The notes: generated by a model from the sequence alone, not told the origin. Shown: positions 35,634 to 46,456, counted from the stretch's first letter. The stretch: 64,000 nt of DNA from Engraulis encrasicolus (GCF_034702125.1 NC_085871.1:32816248-32880247), one strand, 5' to 3'. Numbers and translations: made by a program.

Positions 35634-36450
35634 GATCTAATAGCATTTTCTCTGCGGAAATGCAGTATGTCAAAATATGTAGGCCTACCTTATGTTAAGA
35701 AAGCTGCTACGACTATGGAACTTGTCGGTAGGCCTATTTGGCAATTATTTATTTGAAAATCTGATATCGAAAAAGTTGCCTCACCAGCCATAAATCCCAG
35801 CGCACGTTACTGGTCAGCTCCAATCACCCACCCCTTGGACAAGGGATGAGTGATTGGAGACTGGCCGGTTGAGATTAGTAGCATCATCGTGTAAACTTAT
35901 TGGTGAGGTGTAGATCCCTTGAGTGGTATAGTAAACCTTCTCTGCCAAGAGGCCTGATTTGATAAACATAGGCTACCTCTTCACTGTGAATCATTCCAGT
36001 GTGCTGTGACTTCTTTTGTTTATTTTGATTATGTTTTGTGTGTACAGTTTTGATTGCAGTGATCTTTAACATTCACAGTGCAGTGTGTAGGTAACACACT
36101 CAGTAAATTACCTGTACTAGCCTACTCAGTGCTCTCGCACTTCAGCCGTCACTGTTTCACGATATATATATTTGTATTGACTTCAGTGGAGTTAGAACTC
36201 TGTCTGTGTATGTAAACTCAAGTTAACTGCCTGCACATTTTGAGTACAAATAAGACTGAAAGCAGAAGAAAATAAAAACTATTGTATGTGCAACAGCTGT
36301 GTCATCCTTTGTCATCTAGAACCTGTCGGGGAAAATTGTGTTCTTAACATCTGGGTTGTCTCACCCTTTAACGAGACTGGCGTAGTCACCTTTTAAAACC
36401 TAATTACTTCAAAATCTTTAATCTTAGTAATCCCACCCTACTACACATAG
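35634..36450. other. No gene recognised
   Basis: AT-rich sequence with several GTAGGCCTA motifs (about 35680 and 35731). No exon or repeat boundary is identified. Confidence 0.45.
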
Positions 36451-36930
36451 TTTTGATTGAGTGTAGCAATACCTTGTACTGCCCTAATAATATCAACTGT
36501 GACGACGAGAGCCTCAAGCCAACACACCTTCAGACAGCAAGGTACAGCATGTCAAATTGTATGGGATATTTTTCAAAGTAGTATCTCAAAATCCAAGTGG
36601 AAAGACAGAAGCTGAGTGTCAACTGTGCACAACCAAGAAAGCCATTATTTGTGGCTCTTATCTAGCAACAACAAATTGCAAGACACATTTGAACAGAAGA
36701 CATTCAGAGAATCTACAGGAATGTGCAAGAAGCCAGGAGAAGAAAGCTAAAACATCATAAAGACAGACTTGTTTGTTCAATCATGCAGCCTACCACCTTT
36801 ACAATACCACAAAGTAAAGATGACTCCCTTGTGAAAGCCTTTATTGTCAAAGGAATACAGTACACTCATTAACCACCATTGAACAAACAGAATACATCGA
36901 CCTTGCTTTGACCTCTCGTTATGGTACATA
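36451..36930 (+). pseudogene. hAT/BED zinc-finger relic, copy 1
   Basis: In frame around 36557-36760 the sequence reads KTEAECQLCTTKKAI, NCKTHLNRRHSE: a CX2C...HX4H BED-type zinc finger, as at the N-terminus of many hAT transposases and their ZBED host derivatives. A TAA follows soon after, and the downstream PQSKDDSLVKAF-like text lies in another frame. It is a diverged paralogue of 53503-54180. At the left, TTTGATTGAGTGTAGC and the fragment TTGTACTGCCCTA mark a former MITE site (compare 45105-45400). Confidence 0.78.
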
Positions 36931-37274
36931 CATGTGTTGTTTGAGTCCTGTCTTTAGTCAAATCTAGCCTTTGATCTCACATTGTTAAATAATTGTGAAG
37001 CTTTGTTATATTTTGAAAGATTTATTTTTGTAAATATTCCCTTCCTGAAAATGACAGAACAAATAATGACATTGTAATTTTCAACATTGAACATCTTTTG
37101 ACTTAACAAAAAAAAAACTTTGCTTGGAAGTTTTGCTCTCTCTGCTCTTGGCCTGATCCACTTCACATTTTCATGCAAGTGCTTGATCAAATCTTTTAAA
37201 ATTTCACCCAAACACTGCTGTAATGTGGGCAATAAAGGTCGAGAACCACTGGCATAGATGGACGCATCTGTTGT

Positions 37275-37425
37275 CCGCCTGTGGGACTTGTTGAGTTTAG
37301 GGTTAGTGCAAGCAGTTACCCTAACCCTAACCCTAATCCTGAACCTAACCCTAACTCTACGTCATATCTGGTGTCAGAATAGCAGTATGTCTGAAAAGCG
37401 GTATGACTGAATAGCGATTGCCCCC
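37275..37425. mobile_element. MITE right end with telomere-like tract
   Basis: Shares TTAGTGCAAGCAGTTACCCT and the (CCCTAA)n tract with 31500-31570 and ends CTGAAAAGCGGTATGACTGA-ATAGCG, the inverse of the other copy's left end. The two truncated copies together define the element. Confidence 0.55.
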
Positions 37426-37589
37426 CGGGTTTCTTGAGGTTTGTGTGCAAAAGGTGCATTAGTGTTAAGATGCCGTCATCCACCCCCCTTGGACTGTGCG
37501 GGTTGATCCAGCAAAAACACGGAGCTACACCTCATAGTAAAACAAAACGGTATGAAACAAGTTCAATTACTTGGTAAGAAATTGGTAAT

Positions 37590-38687
37590 ACTTTGATAAG
37601 AGCATTCGCTTTACTTTACAGTACAGTTTCCCATTCTGTACCTGGTAAATAAATATATGTTACTTGGTAACAGTGCAGAAACCTACCATGTACTTACCAA
37701 ACACCTTTTACTCAACGGGTACAAGAATGAAGATAAAGCCCAATGGCAAGGCGTGACACCAGCAATTGTTTTGTCAGGTAAGTACCACATTTACCCATGC
37801 AATAAATGGGTATGTATGGTGATAAGAACAGTAACTACATTGAAATACTGGGGCAATTTCCTTGTAAGTTCTGGCTTTGGAGTTGTGTAGTTACCATCCA
37901 GAGCAGCACATTAACCAACAATAATTACCCAGAAAATATACCGTACTTTCATAGTAATTCATGATATATTTTCTTCGCAATTACATAGCATTTACTTTGT
38001 AGTTACCCCCCTTTTAAATTTTAGATACCATCTAATTTCTCTCTGTAACCCAATTGTTACCCAGAAAATACACAATGTAGTTTCATGGTAAGTTTTGAGT
38101 TTCCCCTTGTAATTACATCGTAATTACCCACTATTTTTACATTCTAGGTACCATGCAACTTCTCTCTGTTATCCAGAAAGTACATCGTAAATACTGTACC
38201 ATGGAGAGAAGTTACATGGATGCTAGAATGTAAAGATAGTGGGTAATTATGATGTAAATACTATGTAATTACAGGGGGAAACTCAAAACTTTCCACGAAA
38301 CTACATTTTGTATTTTCTGGGTAACAATTGGGTAATTTCTCTCTGTTACCCATTTGTTACCCAGAAAGTAGGCCTACATAGTAGCCTAAATACAGAGAAG
38401 TTACATCGTACCTATAATGGAAAAAGGAGGTGTGGGGGGTAATTACGATGTAAATACTATGTGATTACAAGGGACAAAACTCAAAACTTACCATGAAACT
38501 ACATGTGTATTTTCTGGGTAACAATTTGGTAATTTCTCTCTGTTACACAATTGTTACCCAGAAAATACAAATTGTAGTTTAAGTTTTGAGTTTTCCCCCT
38601 GTAATTACATAGTATTTACATTGTAATTACCCCCTTTTTACATTTTAGGTACCCTGTAATTTCTCTCTGTTACCCAGTTGTTACCCA
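37590..38687. repeat. Alternating inverted array of about 190-bp units
   Basis: Units containing TTTCTCTCTGTTACCCA, TTGTTACCCAGAAAGTAC and GTAATTACATAGTATTTAC recur at least five times in alternating orientation between 38030 and 38687. TIR-like GCTTTACTTTACAGTACAG lies near 37608, and its inverse CTGTACCGTAAAATAAAGCG is found past the hAT-like insertion at about 45000-45019. The array is thus one element interrupted at 38688-44988. Confidence 0.75.
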
Positions 38688-39399
38688 GAAAGTACCAGTG
38701 GCGTCTTTTGGTCATAAAAATTAGGGAGGACAAGGAGGTGGTCAGTCGGATAGATGCGAGTAAATGGGGTTAGTAATGGCAGATGCTTAGTATTAGGTTG
38801 TAGGCCTACTAGGTAACTTAACTGATATGGCATTGTGTTGTCTGGAAAGCTGACTTATGACATCTATAAAATAATTGCAACAAACTTTGTATAATATATT
38901 ATCATACATAACTGCCCAAAGTGTTTGAGGGGAAAGAAAGAGAAGAGTGAAAGAAAATATTATAGAAAGTAGAAAGTTTCATAGGGAGCATATCTAACTT
39001 TGACCAAAGGCAGCATGGCATTTCACCCTGTCAGTTGTGTTTTTTTGTTTTTTTAACCATAGGCAAAAATTGACAATTCTGAAGACCCTATAGGAATGCC
39101 TAGGACATTGAGTGACTTGTACCCAGATAGCAAAGTCCTCCGGCATCTTTCTGGGTCTTTCTGGCATTTCTCTGGTGAATGTACGATTTCGGTTGATTTC
39201 GGCAAATCAATGGCAAAGTAGGAATGATGCCAGAGATATTCTGGCTTTTCACTGGAATGCCACCCAAATAACGAAATCGGTTGTGCAGGAGGGCGGAGCT
39301 ACAGTTACTTTATGGTTCTTTCCCGGCAAGTTGGAATATTACCAGAAAACATTTTGTTCGGGTGGGGGGGCTTTTTTTGAAACCTAGGGCCAAGCAAAG

Positions 39400-39567
39400 A
39401 TGACAGCGGCCCTGCCCTACGGAGACGGTTGACACGCATGCTCATTTACGTGAGACCGACTTCATCCTGGGAATCTTTTCGGCGGGACCTTAGTAGTCTA
39501 GTAATAAACCTGGACTTGATGTACTATCTACTGAACTAGGATATTGTGCTGTGTATTTTGCATTAAG
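39400..39567 (+). other. Candidate 5' non-coding exon with donor site
   Basis: Sequence ending ATTTTGCATTAAG is followed by GTAAGTAAAA (39568 on), a consensus splice donor. No convincing coding frame runs through it, so if real it is an untranslated leader exon of the gene suggested by the exon-like segments downstream. The left boundary is arbitrary. Confidence 0.3.
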
Positions 39568-40462
39568 GTAAGTAAAACGATTGTTATAGCCTACTTGTGC
39601 CTAATTATACTGCTCACTTAATAGCTGTTGCTCTTTGTTGTATTTACCTGTGCTAAGCTGAGGCAACATTTCTTGAGGTAAATTTTCCCTTGGCTTGGAG
39701 ATAGCTAACATCTAGCCTACGGTATTTCAGATGTTTGTTCATGACTAAGTAAGACTAAGTATTAGGTCTCTTGACAGTACTAATTCATGTTATGTCATGT
39801 CATGGCTTTAACTTGTTTGGAGGACACGCTATAACGACCCTAGCTAGCATAGATGGCAGCTATCCTTTTCGGACATTCGGCAAACGTCAGTGTTTAGAGC
39901 TAATACTAGATGACTGATATGCAAAGACTATATTCTTAATTTAATTCGTTGGTGTGCTGTCATGGCCTTTGGTTTTTGTTTTCGTTTGCGATTGTAAATT
40001 TACACGCTTGAGACAGCCCGTTTTAGATTTCAGCTGCCTGCTGAGGTTTGGATTCAGAAATTATTTTTGTAAAATCTCTGATGGGCTGGCTTGGACGTTA
40101 GCGTAATGTGGTGTTTAACGTGAGCCTGTTCAAAATCCATCTTGAGCGGAATTCACTGGTGATGGGCTTCAAATTCCACCTGCAGCAATGGCAGGTCGCT
40201 GCTTATTGCTTTACCCTGAGCTCTAGTTCTAGTGCTACAGTATTCTCGAGTCCACATCGCTTTACCGATGCAATATAGCCACCAGTTTCTGATGTCGTTA
40301 TCAGACGAAATCAGAGGGCAGTTTGTGACATACTTGAAATAATATATCTTTGAGGACACAAAGTAGCTGCCCTTTTTATTAGACACATGCACGAGGTAAT
40401 GTGATTTACAGAAATATCAGATTTGCAATAAAATAGTCCATCACATTGTACTCTTGTCACAG

Positions 40463-40550
40463 GAGGATCCATCTCACTAACACGGGTGAGGGACAGGGTG
40501 GACCAAAGAGGAGGCTCTACAACATGAGGACAGACTGCGATCCTCAAGCA
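40463..40550 (+). other. Exon-like segment A (88 nt)
   Basis: Bounded by CTCTTGTCACAG (acceptor) and GTAAGTTGAT (donor). It shares its end CGATCCTCAAGCA and middle AGGGACAGGGTGGACCAAAG with segments B and C. At 88 nt its length is not a multiple of three, unlike B and C, so this copy may have lost frame. Confidence 0.45.
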
Positions 40551-40612
40551 GTAAGTTGATTTACATAAGAAAATTATACACTATAAAGGTGTCTATTGTA
40601 TGTATAAAAAGG

Positions 40613-40770
40613 GCTTAAAATTATGGTCAGACTTCGCTCCAGCTAGTGATAAAGTCTTAAAGGGTTTAATTAAAGGCTTTTTAACTTCACCATCATCAGT
40701 GTGCCTTGGAATCTTTGGCAGGCCTTATCAGCAGCCACAACTGGAGCTAAGTCTGACCATAATTTTAAGC
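40613..40770. mobile_element. Small MITE with 30-bp inverted ends
   Basis: The left arm 40613-40642 starts GCTTAAAATTATGGTCAGAC, and the right arm 40741-40770 is its inverse with one mismatch (TTCGCTCC against TTAGCTCC). It is non-coding and sits in the putative intron between segments A and B. Confidence 0.85.
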
Positions 40771-41022
40771 AACTATATTTCCTTGAGCCAAAGTGCACCT
40801 GCTTATGAGAAAAGACCAACTTACTAGCCACTTTGACTCATTATTAAGTGTGTGTTTGGCTAGTAAGATTCTTGCCATTTTGGCTGGTGGTGGAAAAAGT
40901 TAATTAACAGCCCTGTGTATAACTGTAGGAACAGACTGGACAGTGAAAGTGAATCCCGCCTGGACTTAACAGACCCCTATACCTAGAATGACCCAAAAAT
41001 GTGACTATTGATCTTGTCACAG

Positions 41023-41103
41023 GTCAGTCCATGAGCCCACGTCTTCAGGCCAGGGACCCGAGAGGAATTTCCAGTGACATGGATCAACAGAGATCCTCAA
41101 ACA
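41023..41103 (+). other. Exon-like segment B (81 nt)
   Basis: Bounded by ATCTTGTCACAG and GTAAGTTGAT. In the frame shared with segment C it reads QSMSPRLQARDPRG, then ISSDMDQQRSSN. Its length, a multiple of three, would allow skipping or duplication without frame change. No domain is recognised. Confidence 0.5.
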
Positions 41104-41418
41104 GTAAGTTGATCTTCTACATCAAATAAAGGAAATCATGTGAATTATCTTTAAGTAAAAAACAAGCATTTGATTACCACTCTCGTATAAGGTCAGTCCA
41201 TAAAAATCAAATGTGTGTGTGTGCGCGTGCCCGCCCGCCTATGTTTCTGAGTGTGCATGTGCTACAAGCAAACTTATGCCAATTTTTTGTTTCGTTTTTC
41301 GTGATTATTTTGGTAAATCAGTGAAATTATATAATTTGCATAATACTGAACTTTTTAACCCTGTGTATATGTACAGCAGGACATTAACATTTGACATTTG
41401 ATCTCACTCTCGTTACAG

Positions 41419-41496
41419 GTCAGTCCATGTGCCACGTTCCAGCCAGGGACCAAAAGGGGGGCTTTCGTCATGGGGCCAGACAGACATCCTCAAGCA
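41419..41496 (+). other. Exon-like segment C (78 nt)
   Basis: Bounded by CTCTCGTTACAG and GTAAGTTGAT. It reads QSMCHVPARDQKGG, then FRHGARQTSSS in the frame matching B. Homology to B covers both splice sites and some flanking intron, so whole exon-plus-junction units were duplicated. Confidence 0.5.
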
Positions 41497-41741
41497 GTAA
41501 GTTGATTTACATGGATGCATTCTGAAGTTGAATTGAAGTAGTTATATTGTTATGCGCTGGCTACTATTCAATGTGTCAAAGTGAAATTTATTAATTGTTG
41601 TCCCATGAAAAAATGAACTGTATTTACCAATCTCAATGGCAATGTATCGTTCCAGGGATTAGAGTTCAAGAATGTTGTTGCAGGTGAAATTATCATTGAA
41701 ATTTGCTGATTCAATGCTATTTTTGTATCTTTACTTTTTAG

Positions 41742-41890
41742 AGAAATAGAGAGATGCATCCAGGCCACCCACTAGGAGGTGGAACATCTTACGAAGAGGT
41801 GGCTGTACCTGGCGGCAGACTGAGATGGGTTGAGGAAGAGGAGAAGCACAGACCAAGAACGGAATGTCAGATATTTGCCCTTTTTATGCC
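41742..41890 (+). other. Possible terminal exon after segment C
   Basis: An acceptor-like TTTACTTTTTAG precedes this stretch. An open frame from ATG 41754 reads MHPGHPLGGGTSYEEV and continues LRWVEEEEKHRPRTECQIF before a CA repeat. That frame does not continue the B/C frame, in which a stop occurs almost at once. It could be a short terminal exon or a separate fragment. Confidence 0.25.
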
Positions 41891-42039
41891 CAGCACATAC
41901 ACACACACACACACACACCGGCATATAAACATGCACATAGACACAGGCGCACGTGCACACACATACACGCACTCTCAAACAAGATGGGAGTCTCTGGTGA
42001 TGTTGGCAAATAATCTGAATCGGTACACACTGCAATGAT

Positions 42040-43120
42040 TCCACCATCATGCCCCACCTACGCGAGTCCTGTCCTTCAGCATTGACTTACTCCCCAGGTG
42101 TAGTGTGCCTTCATCCGAACCACAATGGCATCCCAAGCAGCAACAAACACCTGCACACATGCATGCTACAGTACACACACAAACACACTGGACTGTGAAC
42201 TAGGTCAGACACACACACACACACACACACGCTCAAAGTAGCCATGATCGAAAAGGCTGCATCTGTGGCTTGACTTCATCCATTTTTTGGAGGAACACCT
42301 TTGTCAATTTTGAGGAACTTTGTTGTGGGAAGATATTTTAAAATTTGATAGTCAGTCTTGTATACCCATTCGCTTCACTATGATGTATTTTGTAATTGAA
42401 TATGGATGATTTATGCCACAGTGCTGAATTAACACATCTTGACAAAGATGTCACCTTAAAAAGTATGTTTGGTACCTGTGGGTCAAATGTCTCAGGAGCT
42501 CCCTGACTGCAGAACGTCTCAGGAAATTACTCAACTTTTTATATTGTATGCAGGGTGCGATTTGTCAGAAAACCAGAAGGGGGATGTGTTTCAGATGTCA
42601 AGCAATATCAATGGAGTTACATTAAACTATGATTAAAATCATGTGGAAAAAGTGACAATATCAAAACCAGAAGAGGGGACAATCCCCCCATCCCCCCCTA
42701 CAAACCGCACCCTGACTGTATGTATTTTACATGTTTGTCTATATGATTAACACATGAAGAGTTCAGATGCAAAACCCCCCAAGTGCCTTTTCAGAAAATA
42801 ATATTAATTCATTTTTATTTAATACAAAGCTATCAAAATTGCATTTTTTAAAATTTTATTTATGTAATGTAACTATTTATATGTATTATCAAGTACATGA
42901 ATGTTAACCAAACCAACAACAGGGTTTTCTAAAAATATAGAAGTGCAGGTCTTCTGAAATGGAGTTAGGGGGTTTTGCATCTGAACTCTTCACATGTTCA
43001 TAGAAGAAAATACAATGTACGACCTCAAGGTCTTGTGCGTTTTTCTCACCGATATCTTCTCACCGATATCTAAGGTTTATGAGTTACAAAATGTTTATTA
43101 TTTTGTTTGTTTTCTGAAAG
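42040..43120. other. No gene recognised; interior of the TA-flanked element
   Basis: AT-rich sequence with a short CA tract (42203-42230) and AAACCCCCCAAGTGCC near 42772, mirrored by GGGGGTTTTGCATCTGAACT near 42968. Those two mark an internal inverted-repeat pair. Confidence 0.4.
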
Positions 43121-45119
43121 TTTTTTTAAAAACTCAGAGGGATATGTTAAGAAAGGTGTTAATCATTTGGTTTGTTTTTTGGAAAATTCCATTTAAAACA
43201 TAGGCTGTGAGTTTTGAAAAAAAGCTATTTTGATAATTTTGTTTTCTTTTCTGAAAATTCTACTTTAAAATGTCATACATTTTCAATTTCCAAAATCTAT
43301 TGAATGAATGAATGTTGTTGTAGCCTACTAAAGATAATAAATGGCCAATTTGCATGATTTTTGTGGGTTTTATTCTTTATTGTTATTATTATTATTGGGA
43401 AGGTTAAATATATTCCGGCATATTTATGGGTTTTAATCGGCAGGGTTCTGGCAATCTTGTGGTAGGCTCATGGGCCATTTCTGGGTCTTCTGGCAAACAT
43501 CTGGTAAGGTGCCGGCACTCCTTCGAACGTTCTTGGCATTCTACTGGCTGCTTTCTGGCATGATTCCGGCAAAATATTGTGGGCCGTTTTAGGCCCGGGA
43601 GTAACCCCGACATATTGCAGCATATTGCCAGTATGAAGAAAGGTTTCTGGGCCATAAAAAGCCCAGAACATTTTTGCTATCTGGGTATAGCCTAGGCCTA
43701 AGGGTTTTAAACTCAACTCCTTCCAACATATTCTTACAGATTTTTAAACATTTTAAACCCCCTCTATTATCTTATTTTTAACATCTTATTTATGATCCGT
43801 AACGTGGTACGTGGCCTATGGTTGTGGTCGCCTATCCGTTTTGCTTTTGACGGTAGGCCTACCTGCGAGAGCGACAGCTGTGGAAGGAGGAGCTGGCAAG
43901 CGTATGGAACAGCGTGCGTCTGGCTATTTCACAAAAAAATATGTCGTACAGATTACTTTGTAAATCCATGCCTAGTGTTCCTAATTCCACCCAAATGAAA
44001 CTACATAACATGATGTAGGTTACATGTTAGAAGTTTAGCCAGAGACTTTTTATGAAGAGCTTCGTGCTGTCATGTTTCTCGTCTTGAGGAGGGAGAAAAG
44101 AACGCCAGTCTAGGGTCAGTGCATTTATGTGCAGCCAAAAGCATTCTTATTCCCATTTGTAAATAACCCTCTTTTGGGGGAAAAGCACGAATGAGAAACG
44201 CAAAGACAAGCATTGAGACTATTATTTGTGCACGTAGGACATGCTGAAACAAGACTACCTTTTAAAAACGTTGGTGATGGTCCGACCATTTGAATCATGA
44301 ATGCGTTTGCATCCGCGCATCGCTTGCATTGTGTAGTGATCGAGTGGCGTGAGTGACTGATATAAACACACTGACCTTTCCATTCGGTTTTTAATCTAAA
44401 TCCAGGGAGTGATATTGCGCGATTCACAACAGGAAAACAGTCGATCTTTCCTTTGTATTTATTAAAGGTTCATAAAACATTCGCCAATTACTCCAAACTT
44501 CCCACTATCTGGCTGCTGCCGCATTCTTCTCACATTTGTATATCGTTGTCATGACGACCGAGTCCATGCTTGTCGTCTGTCAACCCAACTCGTCAAATTC
44601 TGATTGGCTTTTGATAAATTCAGCTTCGCTGATAGGCAGATTACTTCCATGGCTCTAGACCCGCCTAAAGGGAGGAAAGTCCTCCCTAAGCTCCATTCAC
44701 TTCAATGTTAAAAAGTAAAGCCCGCGCTAAGGCCGAAATTTCACCATTTATAATGGAAGTCAATGAGGATGGAAGGGAGTACGGACCTCCAAGGTCTATT
44801 ATGTGAATTGGAAGCGCTAAAGTACATGTTTTTATTACTAAATAGCTATAAAATACTAACAATTATATAACAAAGATATAATAAATATGTTTTGTTTTCT
44901 GTAATTTATACTGGAAGATATGGCTTTATTATTTTGAGGGAGGATCGTCCTCCCTTTCCTCAATGGCAAATACGCCATTGGAAAGTACATAGTAAATACT
45001 GTACCGTAAAATAAAGCGTTACCAACAAAACTAGGCTATCTAAAGTAAATAAACAAAAACATGTGTTGTCGACCATGAAAATAGATCGAAGAGGGTCTGA
45101 AGTTTTGATTGAGTGTAGC

Positions 45120-45382
45120 AGGGCTGTAACGATATTGTATCGAACCGAGAAATCATGATACACAGAGTCACGATACTGTATCCTGATACAAGGAGGCAAT
45201 ATCGTGATACACCCTTTCAAAGTTTTATTACCCATTAGTCCAGAAAACAGCCTTATGATTTGATGTGATAGTGTTTCCAAACTTCAGTGGAGATACATTT
45301 CAGAAATTGTGGGATGTATCGAAGGTCAATAATCGTGATACGAACCGAATCGTGAGTAGAGTGTATCATCTTGTGCTGCCCT
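45120..45382. mobile_element. MITE inside hAT-related flank (AGGGCTGTAACGATAT end)
   Basis: The left end AGGGCTGTAACGATATTGTA and the right end TTGTGCTGCCCT, with internal ATCGTGATAC repeats in both orientations, mark a MITE. The flanking TTTGATTGAGTGTAGC and AATATCAACTGTGAC recur at 36455-36500 around only about 20 bp of element sequence. Confidence 0.65.
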
Positions 45383-45943
45383 AAAAATATCAACTGTGAC
45401 CACGAGAGCAGCGAATCTCGTTGTAAAACTAAGATAGTTGAACACAAATATATGGTTTTGTACAGAAAAATGCATCAAAGAGGGTCCGTTTTTTTAGTGT
45501 TTATTTTTTTCTGTAGAAATTGAATGAGTGCTTTTGTTTCATCTCGGATTCCCAGCAGACACTGCATGGGAATGCATCTCGTAGTAGGCTAAAACGAAAT
45601 TATCTATTGTCCAAATAAACATGTGTGGTGTTGACCATGAAAGTACATTGAAGAGGATGTTCTGATGTTTGGAGTATATCGGGTTGAAGAAAATGAATGA
45701 ATGCCCGAGTAGCCACCAAGTCTCATACGACCGTCATGAATTGCTTACTCAGAGCCGTTGAGCGCGGTAAACAGCGAAGGTCTCAAATTTTGACCTTAAG
45801 TGTGTTTAAGATCTTAAAATGGGATGATGGCGTCTGTTCAGACACGAAAAACCAGCGGCAGTCAACGGCCGTGATGAGACTATACCGTACGGCCGTTATG
45901 GGCTCTAAAGGGTTAAGTGTGTGTCTGTTGAATAGTAACTAAC
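45383..45943. other. hAT-relic-associated sequence, no readable gene
   Basis: Contains repeats of a CATGTGTGGTGTTGACCATG-type motif (also near 45060). It lies between the MITE at 45120 and the PIF-like element. No domain is recognised. Confidence 0.35.
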
Positions 45944-46030
45944 TAAGGGGTCTTACACACCAAGGCGGTAAAGCGTCGCGGAACGGCCGCGTTTTTTACC
46001 GGCGTCGGTGAAAATACATTGAAACCTATC

Positions 46031-46272
46031 TGTAAAGAACCCAGTAGCCCTGGTTCTATAATTGTTTTGTTCTATTGTTTTTGTTCTATAATTCTATTGT
46101 TATGTTGGTTGCCGCTGTTGTGATTTGAGCATTCTAACAGCAGTAAGAGCCTAATGCACCCGTAAAAGGCAACCAATTCCTTACGGTGGTACTGATCTAT
46201 GTATGAAGACAAATAAACTACATGAACTCGGACCAGCAGTTGTCGGAAGGCCATTATTTACGGGACATTACA
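46031..46272 (+). repeat. 5' LTR of the BEL element
   Basis: Runs from TGTAAAGAACCC to GGGACATTACA. An AATAAA signal lies at 46212-46217. CCAATTC (46173-46179) fits a pyrimidine-rich initiator and overlaps the sequence complementary to the primer site. Confidence 0.95.
46174..46184 (+). promoter_or_regulatory. LTR sequence complementary to the BEL primer site
   Basis: CAATTCCTTAC is the exact reverse complement of the 11 bases that follow the 5' LTR. It overlaps an initiator-like CCAATTC and lies 28 bases before AATAAA, so it could be the very 5' end of the R region. The transcription start is inferred; no TATA box is evident at the expected distance. Confidence 0.5.
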
Positions 46273-46283
46273 GTAAGGAATTG
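46273..46283 (+). other. Non-tRNA primer-binding site (self-complementary) of BEL
   Basis: GTAAGGAATTG directly abuts the LTR end. It does not begin TGG and so does not look like the complement of a tRNA CCA end. It pairs over 11 bp with 46174-46184, with mismatches on both sides, the same length as the Tf1 self-primer. Confidence 0.55.
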
Positions 46284-46303
46284 ATCCACACCTGCCCGAC
46301 TGG

Positions 46304-46363
46304 ATGATCGCAACAAAGTCACAGAGGAAAGAAGCAGCGAGCACCAGATCGACGCAAGTGTAA
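46304..46363 (+). other. Upstream ORF in the BEL leader
   Basis: An ATG followed by 18 further codons (MIARKS-type start) ends at TAA before the main ATG at 46457. If the mRNA starts in the LTR, this is an upstream AUG and could dampen translation of gag-pol. Confidence 0.4.
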
Positions 46364-46456
46364 TGGTCATCGGAGAAATTCAAACAAACATCACATCGGA
46401 CAAGTGTCAAGTCAACTCGCACGGAAAGGGGAAGGAGATCGCAATCCCAACACGAG

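Larger units (their letters stand above)
39122..43685. mobile_element. 4.6-kb TA-flanked element (CCCAGATAGCAAA ends)
   Basis: Perfect 13-bp inverted ends CCCAGATAGCAAA (39122-39134 and, inverse, 43673-43685), bordered by TA on both sides. Both ends carry subterminal TTTCTGGCA/TTCTGGGTC repeats, typical of transposase-binding clusters. The interior holds splice-site-bounded segments (separate entries), so it may carry a spliced gene. The superfamily is not recognised. Confidence 0.65.
38696..44980. mobile_element. 6.3-kb hAT-like element, itself interrupted
   Basis: Left end CAGTGGCGT, right end ACGCCATTG, with a perfect 8-bp duplication GAAAGTAC (38688-38695 and 44981-44988). Near-terminal GGGAGGAC motifs occur in inverse orientation at both ends. 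No transposase frame is readable in the parts that remain (38696-39121 and 43686-44980). A TA-flanked element occupies 39122-43685. Confidence 0.82.

Noticed and set aside
35146..35640. 164-codon open frame rich in Leu/Ser/Pro
   Set aside because: Translation of the CTCCTCTC polypyrimidine tract and the TG repeat.
46299..46318. TGGATGATCGC as a conventional tRNA primer site of the BEL element
   Set aside because: It is about 29 bases from the LTR, and the implied tRNA 5' end (TGATCGC) is unusual. The abutting self-complementary site is better placed.
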